In this document: positions 47,950 to 58,125 of the stretch, in pieces | How the letters are laid out: the number at the start of each line of letters is the position of its first letter | How positions within the stretch are numbered: position 1 is the stretch's first letter | Assembly: GCF_019112545.1 (NCBI RefSeq) | Contig: NW_025064888.1 | Span: 455,383 to 519,382, forward strand | Reading direction: 5' to 3' | Length of the DNA: 64,000 nt | From: Guyanagaster necrorhizus | Lineage: Eukaryota; Basidiomycota; Agaricomycetes; Agaricales; Physalacriaceae | The notes under the pieces: model-generated | What the model saw: the letters and a program-made list of their open reading frames with translations, nothing else | Database searches by the model: none | Told to the model about the DNA's origin: nothing | Made by a program: the position numbers and the translations under genes

Positions 47950-50903
47950 CACCTCAAGTCAATCCAATGTTCGGAAATCTAGCCACGCCTTCTACCAACA
48001 CCAGCGGATTTGGTACGCAGTGTTTCGAATCGATAATGATCATCAATTCAAATCCTTCCAGGCGCGTTCGCTAGCGGCTCGGGCAACACTGGTACCTCTG
48101 CCTTTGGTGCTACAAAGCCTGGCCTAGGATTTGGCGCGTTCAGTGGCGGAACAGGTACCTTTGGATCCGGAGGCGCGTTTGGACAAAACAGCAGTGCCAG
48201 CACGTCGGGGCCAAGTGCATTCGGGTCGAGTAATACTGGAACAAGTGCTTTTGGCAGTGGTACCGGACTGTTTGGTCAGAATAAGACTACAGGAGCTTTT
48301 GGAAGTTCTTCGACTACCTCCACAGGCACGTTGGGCATTCTTGGGTTCATTCGTGGCGACGCTGCCTAACTAAGACACTTTCTAGATGGCCCAGTAGCTC
48401 CTGTTACTACCGGAACCGCCAATCCACCCTGGTCCGCAACCAGCGATAAGGACCAGAACAGCACGTCATTATGCAATTATCAGACTATCTCTGCTATGCC
48501 GGCCTACAGGGGGACATCCTTAGAGGTAAGACGATCAGCTTTACCCGATGATTTAGCTGAACTGCCTGGTTATATTTTAGGAACTTCGGTGTCAGGATTA
48601 TGCGCAAGGACGCAAGACTGCCAGTACTGGTAGCACGTTTGGTCAAACTGCTTTCGGAGGAAGTCAAGTCACGCAACCCGCGGGTACAGGCCTGTTTGGT
48701 GCGCAGCAGTCGAACCAACAGACTTCAGCGTTTGGCAGCACTCCCAATGCTGGAGGTAGTGCTTTTGGGGCGTTCGGACAAAACCAAGCGAATCAGGGAA
48801 CTACCTCAGCCTTCGGCTCTGGTGGAGCTTTTGGCCAGCCTCAGCAACAACAACAATCTGCCTTTGGTACATTTGGACAACAGCAACAACCCCAACAGCA
48901 GACCAGTGGAGCCTTTGGCGGTGCAAACGCGTTTAATAAGCCTGTTTCTGCCTTTGGAACCTTTGGTAATACAGGTGGTGAGCCATTTTACTATCTTAAT
49001 AGTCGCAACTACTCACTGGTATTGAATAGGCACTGGCACGTTCGGAAGCGGTGGCGCATTTGGTCAAAGTACCAACGCCAATACTCAACAGCAGCAGACT
49101 AGCGTTTTTGGGCAGCCTGCTACAAATACCGGCCTCGGTGCCTTTGGATGTACGATGAGTTACTACACCGTTTGTATTACACAAGGCTGATCCCAGCAAC
49201 AGCAGCCACTGCAAATAAGGGTCTTTTTGGACAATCATCACAACCCGCCGGCCAGACCACGAATGCGTTTGGTGGAACGAGCATCTTTGGTCAACCGAAT
49301 CAAGCACAACAGACCCAACCGCAGACTTCCTCAATATTCGGTGGTGGTGCATTTGGTAGCAACCAGCAGCAGCAGCAGCAACAACAACAACAACAAGGCA
49401 ACTCTGGTATGTCTCGCCTTTACTCCATACCGAATGGAGCGGTTAACCTTCTCAACAGTGTTTGGTGGTGGTACCACTCAGAATCCGGGATCCGGCGGTC
49501 TCTTCAACACCGGTAGCAGCCTTTTCGGCACAAACAATCAACAACAACAACAGCAGCAGCAGCAGCAGCAGAATCAAGCTGGCCAGAATGCGCTAGGGTT
49601 GTTCGGCAACAAACCTGCTGGTCAAACGCAATCACTTTTTGGTACCGGTTTTGGTCAACAGCAGCCGACCAATTCTGCGCCACAAAGCAATATATTTGGG
49701 TCAACTCCGAATCAACAAGGAACTCAGCAGAGTGCATTCGGTACATCATTATTCGGCAATAAGCCCCTTGGCACCTCAGTGTCGACCGGACAGACTACCG
49801 GGTTGTTTGGAGGTTCCGGGAATACATTCAACGCCTCTGCCTCCGTTCCCGGTGCTCAAGGTACTCTCACTGCTTCGATATCGCAACCAATTGCTTCAAA
49901 TCTGCCGATATTCTCCATGTTGCCTCCTGGTCCCCAAGCCGTTTCTTTGGATCAATCTGCGAAGAAAAAAGTCAGTTTCTTTGTTGACGTTCCCACCAGA
50001 TCTCCGGTCCCTCGTATGCAGCTCAGATATTCTCCAGCCAGCTCAAAGCTACGTGGATTTGCATCCTCAGGTTCCGCATCTTCGGGCTTGGACTTCTCTC
50101 AGGGAGCGCTCCTCGCCTTGTCGCTTTCCAAGTCAGCTGACATCAAACCCTCTGACTCCCTGCTTGGTCGCAGCGCCAGTCCATCCCTGGGGAGCGGTCA
50201 GAAGAAGAGTGTCAAAAAGCTAATCCTCGACAAGAAGGTGGTCCCCTCAGATTTGTACATCAAGTCGCCAAGCAACTCGTCTGTGCGCGGAAAGGTCATT
50301 TTCAGTCCTGCATTGAGCATCGCTCAGCGTGAAAAAGAAGCGGAAGAACGTGCTCGGTCAGCCAATCGGTTTATACCATCGTCCTCTCCTGCTCCTCGAT
50401 CTGCTGCACAAAACACTCGAGCAACGGATGGTGTGGATGTCGATTCATCCAACACCCTTGATGAGGGTGACTACTGGGTGAAACCTAGTATGGAAGTACT
50501 CAAGGGCTGTGGTTACGACCAAATATCATCTTTCAAAGACCTTGCAGTTGGTCGTGAGGGATATGGCGAGATACACTTCCTTGAGCCTGTCGATTTGACA
50601 GGGCTACCAAAACTCGGATCTTTGTTGGGGGATGTTGTCCGGTTTGACGATAAGGAGTGCAGCGTCTATCCAGATAGTGAAGACGTTGATAAGCCACCCC
50701 CAGGTTCGGGCCTCAATGTTCGAGCGAGAATATCCTTGCAACGTTGTTGGGCCGTGGACAAGGCTAACCGGGAACCTATCAAGGACGAGACGCACCCTCA
50801 GGCCATTAAGCACTTGAAGCGGCTGAAGAACATGAAGGATACCCATTTTGAAAGCTTCAGTGTAAAGGATGGAACGTGGACCTTTACCGTGGACCACTTC
50901 TGA
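47720..50903 (+). CDS. NUP98: GLFG nucleoporin NUP98 (Nup100/Nup116 type)
   Basis: About 950 aa. It starts MFGGGGITSSWSNQNQQQ. FG/GLFG-type repeats (SAFG, GLFG, SLFGNKP) alternate with poly-Gln runs at about 47905-47955, 48840-48900, 49362-49400 and 49535-49570. A GLEBS-like segment (SLCNYQTISAMPAYRGTSLE, about 48465-48530) splits the repeats as in Nup98, where it binds Rae1/Gle2. The C-terminal autopeptidase-fold domain is clear: DYWVKPSMEVLKGCGYDQIS, GEIHFLEPVDLTGLP and HFESFSVKDGTWTFTVDHF. TGA follows immediately after HF, the cleavage-site position, so no Nup96-like partner is fused. It contributes to the permeability barrier and RNA export. The repeat exons have several introns. Confidence 0.94.
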
Positions 50904-51562
50904 ACTGTTTATTTTTTTTCTCTCTTGTGTTTCATTTGTGCTCCACCACACCATTTGTAGTTACAGTAGTACTTCCCGCTTTCGCTTCGTACTTTTTATT
51001 TACAATAACTCGTTAGGTAGTCGCATAGGTAGCATTAGGCAGTATTCATATGTACGCACGAAATATACAAATTTTTTCTCTCGATGGCCGATGAGCGTAG
51101 GGATGTGCACGGCCATACACGGGGTATATGTATGGTATGGTAACAGTCGTGACCTGTCTGTCCGCTGTTGATTGCCTGAATTGCCAGCGAACTCTTGCCG
51201 GGGATGCACATGCAAGGCCAAGGGGCATCTCTGAAGCGAAGGCCTCATATCCGAATCAGTTCTCCGTGTTCTTCCTCGCATTTTCCGAATTGACGGTCAA
51301 AGTCGGGTACTACTTGGGAACGGCCATTCAAAGCAGAGCTACTGTTTCATGCCGTGACAACTCTCGACATCATCTTGCGGATCGGGTATTCTCTGGCGGT
51401 CATTGGTCGGTGGACGTTGCAGACGGTCCCTGCGCGAATACCATTACACCATTACACAGCGCTTCCCTTCACCCGATGTCGTCCGAAGGCGTCCTTGATC
51501 ACGTGATGAATTCCGATTCTTCATTGCCGCTTCAACTTGGCCCACCAAATCTGAGGCATCCG

Positions 51563-51570
51563 TATATAAG
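51563..51570 (+). promoter_or_regulatory. TATA-like element of RCF2
   Basis: TATATAAG lies about 80 bp before the RCF2 ATG. The rest of 50904-51648 holds the NUP98 3' UTR. ORFs in it (for example 51128-51652) have no family features and overlap the promoter, so I see no gene there. Confidence 0.5.
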
Positions 51571-51648
51571 TTTCGGCCCCCTCGGTTGCTCCATCATTCC
51601 TCTTCCTTTACGGCCTACCTGTCTCTCCCTTCCCTTTGACGTTCAAAA

Positions 51649-52644
51649 ATGAAGGTGTGTGGTGAATCCTACCTGCTTTTTCATCTTGGCGGTGTTGACT
51701 AGACCTCATACAGATCGATTTGACCGAAGAGCAACTTATCGGGCACAACAATGCAACCATGCGAGGAGCTGCCGAGGGTTTTGCTGCTGGAACGGGACTT
51801 GGCTTGGCAGGCTCAGCAGCTCTGAGCCGCTATTCAGCAGGATACCGCGCCCTTCCTCCTTCACTCAAGGTTCTTGGCATAATCTTTGTTGCGGCCCCTG
51901 CATTTGCTATCCAAGCTGAGCGTCGTGGTATCGAATTTGACAAGTCTCAATGGTGCGTGCTTCGTGCTTGAGAGAGATATCTCTGAATGACTTGTGATCG
52001 TAGGCGAGATTCAACTGCCTACCTACTTGACGAGAAGGAACGTCAGAAAGAAGAACGATGGCAAAGTCTGTCCTTTGGTGGAAGGGTGACTGATTGGGCC
52101 CAGCGACATGAATACTCTGTATTTTTGGGTGGCTGGGCTGCTAGTCTCGGGTTAGCGGGTGCTATCATTTCGCGAGACAAGTAAGCGGTTGTATGGTTCG
52201 ATTCATGTTGAAACGGTAACTGACGTCGCATCAAGATTACAAACAACTGCTCAAAAGGTGCGTCTGCTGCCTCTACGTTACTTACCGTGATCTGACAACG
52301 TATATGAACAGGTTGTGCAAGCCCGTATGTGGGCACAGGCACTAGCGATCGCACTCATCCTAGGAACTGCGGCATTCAAGGCTCACCAGAGCCGGAACTC
52401 TGCTCCAGTAAGTATTTACTCTGCTTCTGTGCCAGAATACACGACCTAATGCCTGCCCATACTTGACAGGTCACGGATCATTCCTGGATGGAGGTGGTAA
52501 GTAGCGGCCGTATCTGACTTTGTCGTGCATGTTCTAATGTTTTCGTTGCAGCTCGAACAGCAGGAGCGTGCACGCAAGGATGAAGAAGCACATTTGAAAC
52601 AACTTGCTTCACCCGAGGCACGCCAACTTGCGTCCAGTCTTTAA
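51649..52644 (+). CDS. RCF2: Respiratory supercomplex factor 2 (Rcf2-like, HIG1 domain)
   Basis: An inner mitochondrial membrane protein of about 220 aa. The first exon encodes only MK; the next begins IDLTEEQLIGHNNATMRGAA. Membrane segments follow: EGFAAGTGLGLAGSAALS and LKVLGIIFVAAPAFAI, later FLGGWAASLGLAGAI and the HIG1-type pair around VVQARMWAQALAIALILGTA. The RDSTAYLLDEKERQKEERW linker and the charged C-terminus (ARKDEEAHLKQLASPEARQL) fit fungal Rcf2, which associates with complexes III and IV. Five or six introns; stop TAA at 52642-52644. The length agrees with yeast Rcf2. It is complete. The region 52645-53194 downstream is the promoter of the next gene. Confidence 0.82.
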
Positions 52645-53006
52645 GGCTCCCTTGTTGGTTATCACCGCTGGTTATATGCTCAGTGCGATAGCGTGGACTC
52701 TTTTGCATCCCACGTAGTAGATTACCAGGCTACTTCATAGACGTACTGTATCTTTAGTGTATAATGACCCAGTAATGAGTTCTCATTGTTTTTGCTGTCT
52801 TCTCGGATCTTTTAATAAAAATTTTTTGACGGTTCTCGTAACTGTGTGGGGGGGCATCAATGAGTGGGGGAGTCGAACAGCTCCAGGCCTCGATACTTTG
52901 ACAACAGACGCTTCCACCGATCACGGAGGGCACGACGCGCGATCCCCGAGGCCCCACCGTTCGGGACTCTCCGACTCGGCGGGGAACGGCGCGCAGCACC
53001 GCCCCG

Positions 53007-53013
53007 CACGTGA
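53007..53013 (+). promoter_or_regulatory. CACGTGA (Cbf1/Met28-type) site before PAPS reductase
   Basis: A palindromic CACGTG with the flanking A that gives TCACGTG on the other strand lies about 185 bp upstream of the PAPS reductase ATG. In budding yeast this core is bound by Cbf1-Met28-Met4 at sulfur-assimilation genes, MET16 included. It is one short site inside a GC-rich stretch, so a chance match is possible. Confidence 0.5.
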
Positions 53014-53151
53014 CGGATTCGCGCGAATGACGTGCGTCTCGCTCAATTCACGTCTGTCGTCCAGCAAAGGATCAGAAAATGCTGACTGAACTCTGCACGG
53101 TATGGCTGTCACTGACATGTTGAAGATCCTTACTAACAATTGAAGTTTGCG

Positions 53152-53159
53152 TATAAAAG
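53152..53159 (+). promoter_or_regulatory. TATA box of PAPS reductase
   Basis: TATAAAAG lies 36-43 bp before the ATG at 53195, a close but plausible fungal arrangement with a very short leader. Confidence 0.6.
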
Positions 53160-53194
53160 GGTGCTCAACATCTGTCGTTGATTTCACAGATACG

Positions 53195-54120
53195 ATGGCT
53201 TCTTCCACACCCCTCGCTCTTCCCATTTCGAACGATACCCTAGATGCCATCAACAAACAGCTTGTTGACAACACTCCGGAAGAGATCCTGGAGTGGGCTG
53301 TACAACATCTTCCGGGGTTGTATCAGACCACAGCCTTTGGGCTCACTGGTATCGTTGCGATAGATATGCTGTCCAAGATCACGAAATCCCCACCGCCTCT
53401 GATATTTATCGATACGCTGTATCACTTCCCGGAAACGTACGAGCTTGTGGAAGAAGTGAAGCAGCGATATGGCGTCCCGGTAAATGTCTACAAGCCGGAA
53501 GGGTGCGAGACAGTACAGGGCTTTGAGAAGAAGTATGGTGAAAATCTGTGGGAGCGAGATGAAGAGACGTATGATTTTGTCGTCAAGGTGAGATTAACAC
53601 CGTATGTTTCTTTCCTTCTAGTACTCATTTTGGTTTCAGGTTGAGCCTGCACGGCGCGCCTACGAGGAATTGGGGGTCAAGTCTGTTATCACTGGCCGAA
53701 GAGCCTCTCAGGGAGCTGATCGTGCTGGATTAAAGCCGCTCGAGGTGGACGAAATAGGTTTGGTAAAGTTGAACCCTCTTTTTGCTTGGCCGTTTCCCAT
53801 GGTGGATTGGTACATCACCGATAACGAGGTTCCCCGGAATAAACTGCTTAATCAGGGATACCGCAGTGTTGGGGACTGGCACAGCACGGTGAAGGTTGCC
53901 GAAGGTCAAGATGAGAGGGCTGGAAGGTGGGCTGGGAAGGAAAAGACGGAGTGTGGGTTGCACAAGGATTATTTCGCGATGAAGGCGCAAGCTAAACGTG
54001 CTGTAAGAACCTCTTCTTTTGATTCATTCTGAGACACAACACTAATTTGTATTTTCTATCGGATTTAAGGCAGAGTCCGAAGTATCCAAGGTGGTGCCTT
54101 CTGTGGAGGTTGGCGCGTGA
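53195..54120 (+). CDS. MET16: Phosphoadenylyl-sulfate (PAPS) reductase, Met16 type
   Basis: This enzyme reduces PAPS to sulfite with thioredoxin in cytosolic sulfate assimilation; about 270 aa. ATG 53195 begins MASSTPLALPISNDTLDAI. The PP-loop region reads TTAFGLTGIVAIDMLSKI. FIDTLYHFPETYELVEE, VYKPEGCETVQGFEKKYG, VITGRRASQGADRAGL and NPLFAWPFPMVDWYI follow. The catalytic cysteine lies in KTECGLHKDYF. One intron at about 53589-53639 and a second before the last exon (AESEVSKVVPSVEVGA, TGA 54118-54120). An upstream in-frame ATG exists at 53147 but lies before the TATA box. It is complete. A CACGTG element upstream fits sulfur control. Confidence 0.95.
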
Positions 54121-55148
54121 TGCGTTGGTCGTCGTTGCCCATCATGTTTTTATGGATCTAGAGCGAATATTCTGTACTAATAAAGGGTCACCAACTTATT
54201 GTTTTTTTTTGGCTAGACAGTTAGGGTCGCAATTAGCCGATAAAACGAAAATTTATTTACGCATCGACATTGTTGACGCATGAATGACGCGTTCCGATCA
54301 TTATGCGCCGATCCCCGCTGGTATTCTTCCTTCTACCATCAGACAAGGTATCAGCATCCAGCGTCCAAACGTTCGACGGTCGTCCGCTCGTCCCGTTTCG
54401 AGATAACAGCCTCCTGTGGGTCTTGTCCTGGCCGGCTCTTGCGTATATTGCGCCCCTCTTGAACGCATGCTCGCTCCAGTCATTTGATCACTGCAGGGCA
54501 TACTCAACTTGCCGCAAAAGTGTCCCTAGTCAGCAATTGACATGCAGAACCAAATTTCTTTCCGACGGGATCCTTTCCTTGTGCTTCGGTGCCTGAATGT
54601 GATTCCTCAGATGCTCCCTGGAAATGCTTCCACCGGCAAAACTGTGCTGTGCACATCGAGGGTGTACATCTACAATGTGGCTAGGGCATTGAGCTGCTGT
54701 TCACGAGTTCCATTTTCTTATCGGAGTTCATGGCAGTACCCGAGGCGCCCAGAACGGGGTCGACGTGATGCGTCAAGTCGCTGTGTGCAGTGTGCACTGT
54801 TCATCAGTGTTCGTCGACTTCATAGCATCTTCCTTCGTTGAGAAGCAAGTACGGCATCCCGGGTTATGCCCGAGTACCTTGCATCCCCACTGTCCCCAAA
54901 GAATTTAAGAAAGGGTCAAGTTATTGCTATCATGTGACCGGCACTGATAGAATATGGGGGCCCTGCAAATCAATCATTGACTTTGAATCTGCGACACCAT
55001 TTCTACTCAGCGTAGCGCTATTTCAGACGGAGAATCTGAGCGAACGAAACAGCATGACATCGCCTTGGATGCCTTAAAAGGCTGATCTGACCTTCAAATT
55101 GTCGCTATCTCTGTTTCATCGCTCCCTCCACGGTCTTTAGTACTAGCG
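54121..55148. other. Intergenic kilobase between MET16 and the RNase III gene
   Basis: No coding block with family features on either strand. Short ORFs (54303-54596, 54542-54841, 54838-55077) look random in composition. The first part includes a run of ten T (about 54205). It presumably holds the MET16 3' UTR and the RNase III promoter. Confidence 0.5.
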
Positions 55149-56330
55149 ATGGCGCTCAAGTATGTCCCGGGGGCCAATGTCTGTTGCGTTTATGCTAATG
55201 GATGACTAGACCAGATTTGGGACCGCACGATTCCCTACTTCCTCCGCTGCCGGACATCAAAGACGATAACATAAGGATTCAGGTGTTTACCCACAGGAGC
55301 TTTTTTGCACGGCCTGTGCATATATTTGAGGACCACCCAAATGATCTCAGCCCTGATAATGAAAAGTACTTCTCTGATCATGCAGAGATCGGCTGGATAC
55401 TGACGGCGGTTAATGCAGACTTGAACATCTTGGAGATACGGTCTTGGGGTTGGTGGTGACACGCCTGATGCTGGACATGTATCCTGGGCTGCGGGTTGGT
55501 CCCTCGACGGTGAGGGGGCTCAAATGCATCATTCTTGATTGGCGGATCTAACTAGCCGACAGAAGATACGCGCGCTAATCGTTGGGAACGCCACCTTGGC
55601 GGATATGTATGTGATACCTTTGATTTCTGACGCCTGCGATGACGTCTGGCGTAGTTCGCTCAAGTACAAGCTGCCTGACAAACTTCGGTTGCATCCTGCG
55701 CAGGCTCTGACCCTGCGCGCTTCGACGAACGTCCAAGGTAAGCGCCCTGAGTCAAGTCTTGATCACGTATTCATGTAATCATATATAGCTGATGTATTCG
55801 AGGTAAGCGCCTGTGACTAAGCTCGAAAACAAGTTTCACTCGTGCAGTCCTTTGTTGGAGGTCTGTATGTCGACCAGGGTCTGGATTGCACCCAGCCTTG
55901 GCTGTCTGAGCTCTTCCGGCCGTACGTGGAGCTAGCGTACAACACCGTACGCATGCAGCACGGCCTGCCTTCAGCATGCGCCCCGCCTTCCCCCCCTCCG
56001 GCACACAATCAATTCCCGGCCCGCCAGCCCCTCGGGCATACTGATCTCAATGTCACTGAGACGACTGTCGGTCATCTCGGGCTGTTCAACCAGCACCTCC
56101 AGAAAGCCAACCAGCAAGTAGAGTGGATCTATTCCACCCATAACCCCGATTCAGATGACGGGGAGGAGGTCGACACAGAGATGTTGAAGGGAATCAAGAC
56201 CACGCCTGTGTGGTATGTCAAGGTCGTTGTTGATGGGGAGCACTTTGGGAAGGGCAAGGGGAACACGAAGAAGGCGGCGAGGAACGAGGCGGCCAAGGAG
56301 GGCTTGAAGAAGTTGGGTATCAACGTTTAG
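55149..56330 (+). CDS. Ribonuclease III with dsRNA-binding domain (Rnt1/Pac1-like)
   Basis: About 300 aa in six exons. ATG 55149 encodes MALK, then PDLGPHDSLLPPLPDIKDDN and VFTHRSFFARP. Splicing out about 55365-55412 rebuilds the signature DNEKLEHLGDTVLGL. MYPGLRVGPST, KIRALIVGNATLAD, LKYKLPDKL and ADVFESFVGGLYVDQG follow, so the acidic residues of the active site (E..LGD and D..E) are kept. A Pro-rich linker leads to a C-terminal dsRBD (WYVKVVVDGEHFGKGKGNTK, KKAARNEAAKEGLKKL). Such enzymes process pre-rRNA and snRNA precursors. A role as mitochondrial ribosomal protein is less likely because the catalytic residues are intact. Complete; TAG at 56328. Confidence 0.9.
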
Positions 56331-56857
56331 TGAGTTGCCCTTTTGATTTTGCATAGTTTCTCCAGACTGGGGCTGGACATCGTGGGCTAGCTGCAGTGTG
56401 AAGAGACTGTGGGTAGGGAGATCGGTCATACATCCAAGTGGGTATCTAGTACAACATTGGAGGGAGTGGGGTAAATGGGTTATCGTTGCGAAGAAGTGGG
56501 TCAGATGATTGCCGTGGGGTACACAATGTAAATGTTTGTAAGAATTGCGATTCTCGCCGGCATCCTGCGTCTGGGCATTTCTCAAATTGTTCGTTTTGCG
56601 CAAATCATGAATGACACAACGGCCCGTGGGAGGTGACACGTATCTTCAACGCGCCTTGGCGGAAAATCAGAGATCGTAAGTAGCATTTAAAATTTATCCG
56701 GGGTCCGAGGAAGGGCTGATGAATCACGATCTATTACAAGCAGCACGGGGCCCTTGAAGATGTGGGCAGCGAAGAAATGGAAGAGTATCGGGAACAATGG
56801 AATAAGTACATGAAAACAAGGGATGACATTATTAATGTGTTGAGACGCTGCATGCAA
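56331..56857. other. Intergenic, convergent 3' ends
   Basis: About 530 bp between the RNase III stop and the cytochrome b5 stop on the other strand. I see no gene in it; it presumably holds both 3' UTRs. Confidence 0.55.
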
Positions 56858-57520
56858 TCATACAGATCCTGTTGCGTAGAATCTCCAGGCAAAGTAAGCC
56901 CCCAACAGTGCGAGCGGGACAAAATACATCAAACTGGCGGGAAAAGATCAACATACTGTCGGCTGAAGACCACGGCGACGTACTTGGAGCCCTGCTCAAC
57001 AGCACCAGATATCCTCGATGCCTGAGCGGCCGCTGCGCCTGACTTGATGTCCAGACCCTATAAAACGCTCAACGCACTATCATTGGACTCGCAAACGGGC
57101 AACGTACGCTATCTTTGTCAAATTCACCAATAAACAAACCGGGAAGGAGCGCCCTGGCCTCGTCCGAGTGACCAACATCCTCGAAACCCTCCGTCGCGTC
57201 ATGACCTGGATAGCGGTGAGAACGGGTTCGAAGGCGAACAGCGAACAGAACCGGGGCTGACCTGCTTCAGCTAGGATGACTTCGTCTCCTCCAGGATGCT
57301 GTAAGGGCTGTGAATGGCTTACAAAGGCACTGTATGGTGGTAGAAGCCTACTTCATCGAGAAATTTGGTGACATCGTACACTGTGGCCCGTCGTCGTCAG
57401 ACAAAACGAAGAACCCTGATTGGCCGGGAAGTACGCACCTTTCCCACTGATAAGGAGATAAATGGAGTCCTTTGTCGTATGAGCGCGGAGCTCTTCGTAG
57501 GTGATAATCTTCTCAGACAT
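56858..57520 (-). CDS. CYB5: Tail-anchored cytochrome b5
   Basis: A small haem protein of the ER membrane, about 130 aa, that donates electrons to desaturases, sterol enzymes and P450s. ATG 57520-57518 begins [18 protein letters not shown], then IYLLISGK. After an intron [10 protein letters not shown] joins [13 protein letters not shown], giving the first haem His in [21 protein letters not shown] provides the second in [16 protein letters not shown] closes the core. A linker rich in Ala, Gly and Ser follows, then the C-terminal anchor [20 protein letters not shown] and TGSV with TGA at 56860-56858. Five short introns, all in frame. Complete and highly fragmented. Confidence 0.94.
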
Positions 57521-57592
57521 GGTGGACGAAAAGGAGGAAGCCAAGGAGCGGTCTGACTAAAAACGGGTCCAGAGGCCGTCCACGTCGCGCAA

Positions 57593-57600
57593 CTTTTATA
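57593..57600 (-). promoter_or_regulatory. TATA box of cytochrome b5
   Basis: TATAAAAG on the minus strand, about 73-80 bp before the CYB5 ATG. The remaining space up to 58125 is a divergent promoter region shared with the nucleoporin gene. I see no gene or repeat there. Confidence 0.5.
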
Positions 57601-58125
57601 ACCTTTTGTGCTTTCCCACGATTTTACCGATTCGCTGAAACTACTCTGGACCGACCAATCTGCAACATGATAGGACGCGTAACCGACTGATTTTCACAGA
57701 GATACTACATAATACAGAATGTACGCCTAGTTTAGTACTCGAATGGCCATAGCAAGGTGTACGATAGTAGCTGGCAGTTCAAGCGTGGACCAAGCAAAGG
57801 TCGATCTTCCACTACACGAGTAAGGGTAACGAAGGCAAAGGAAAGCCGTGTTCCCAGGCATTCGAGAGTGGAATATCCAACGAAAGGGCAGAATCAGGAA
57901 GGTGAAATTGTGAGTGTTTAGACAATTCGTATTGTGCACTGGATCAGGAGACAAGAAGTAAATAGCCCATCGAGCGGAAAAAAAAACTTTTATAGTCTCA
58001 GATCAAATATGCACAAATAGATTAGGTAACCCAAAAATACGGTTCCGCCCTTCGCCTTAACCATCAAAATCCAGTACGCGCAAGCTACGCGGCCGTGTCC
58101 AGTCATTCCTTCATCTCTGCACATC

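Noticed and set aside
47905..47955. CAG/CAA repeat as a possible microsatellite element
   Set aside because: It is in frame within NUP98 as poly-Gln between FG repeats, as are similar runs downstream, so it is coding low complexity.
51128..51652. 174-codon plus-strand ORF between NUP98 and RCF2
   Set aside because: No family motif and random-looking composition. It covers the RCF2 TATA element and leader, so it is treated as intergenic.
52860..52960. tRNA-like TTCGA motif on the minus strand near 52875
   Set aside because: The flanking bases do not form a T stem, and no acceptor or anticodon arms can be paired.
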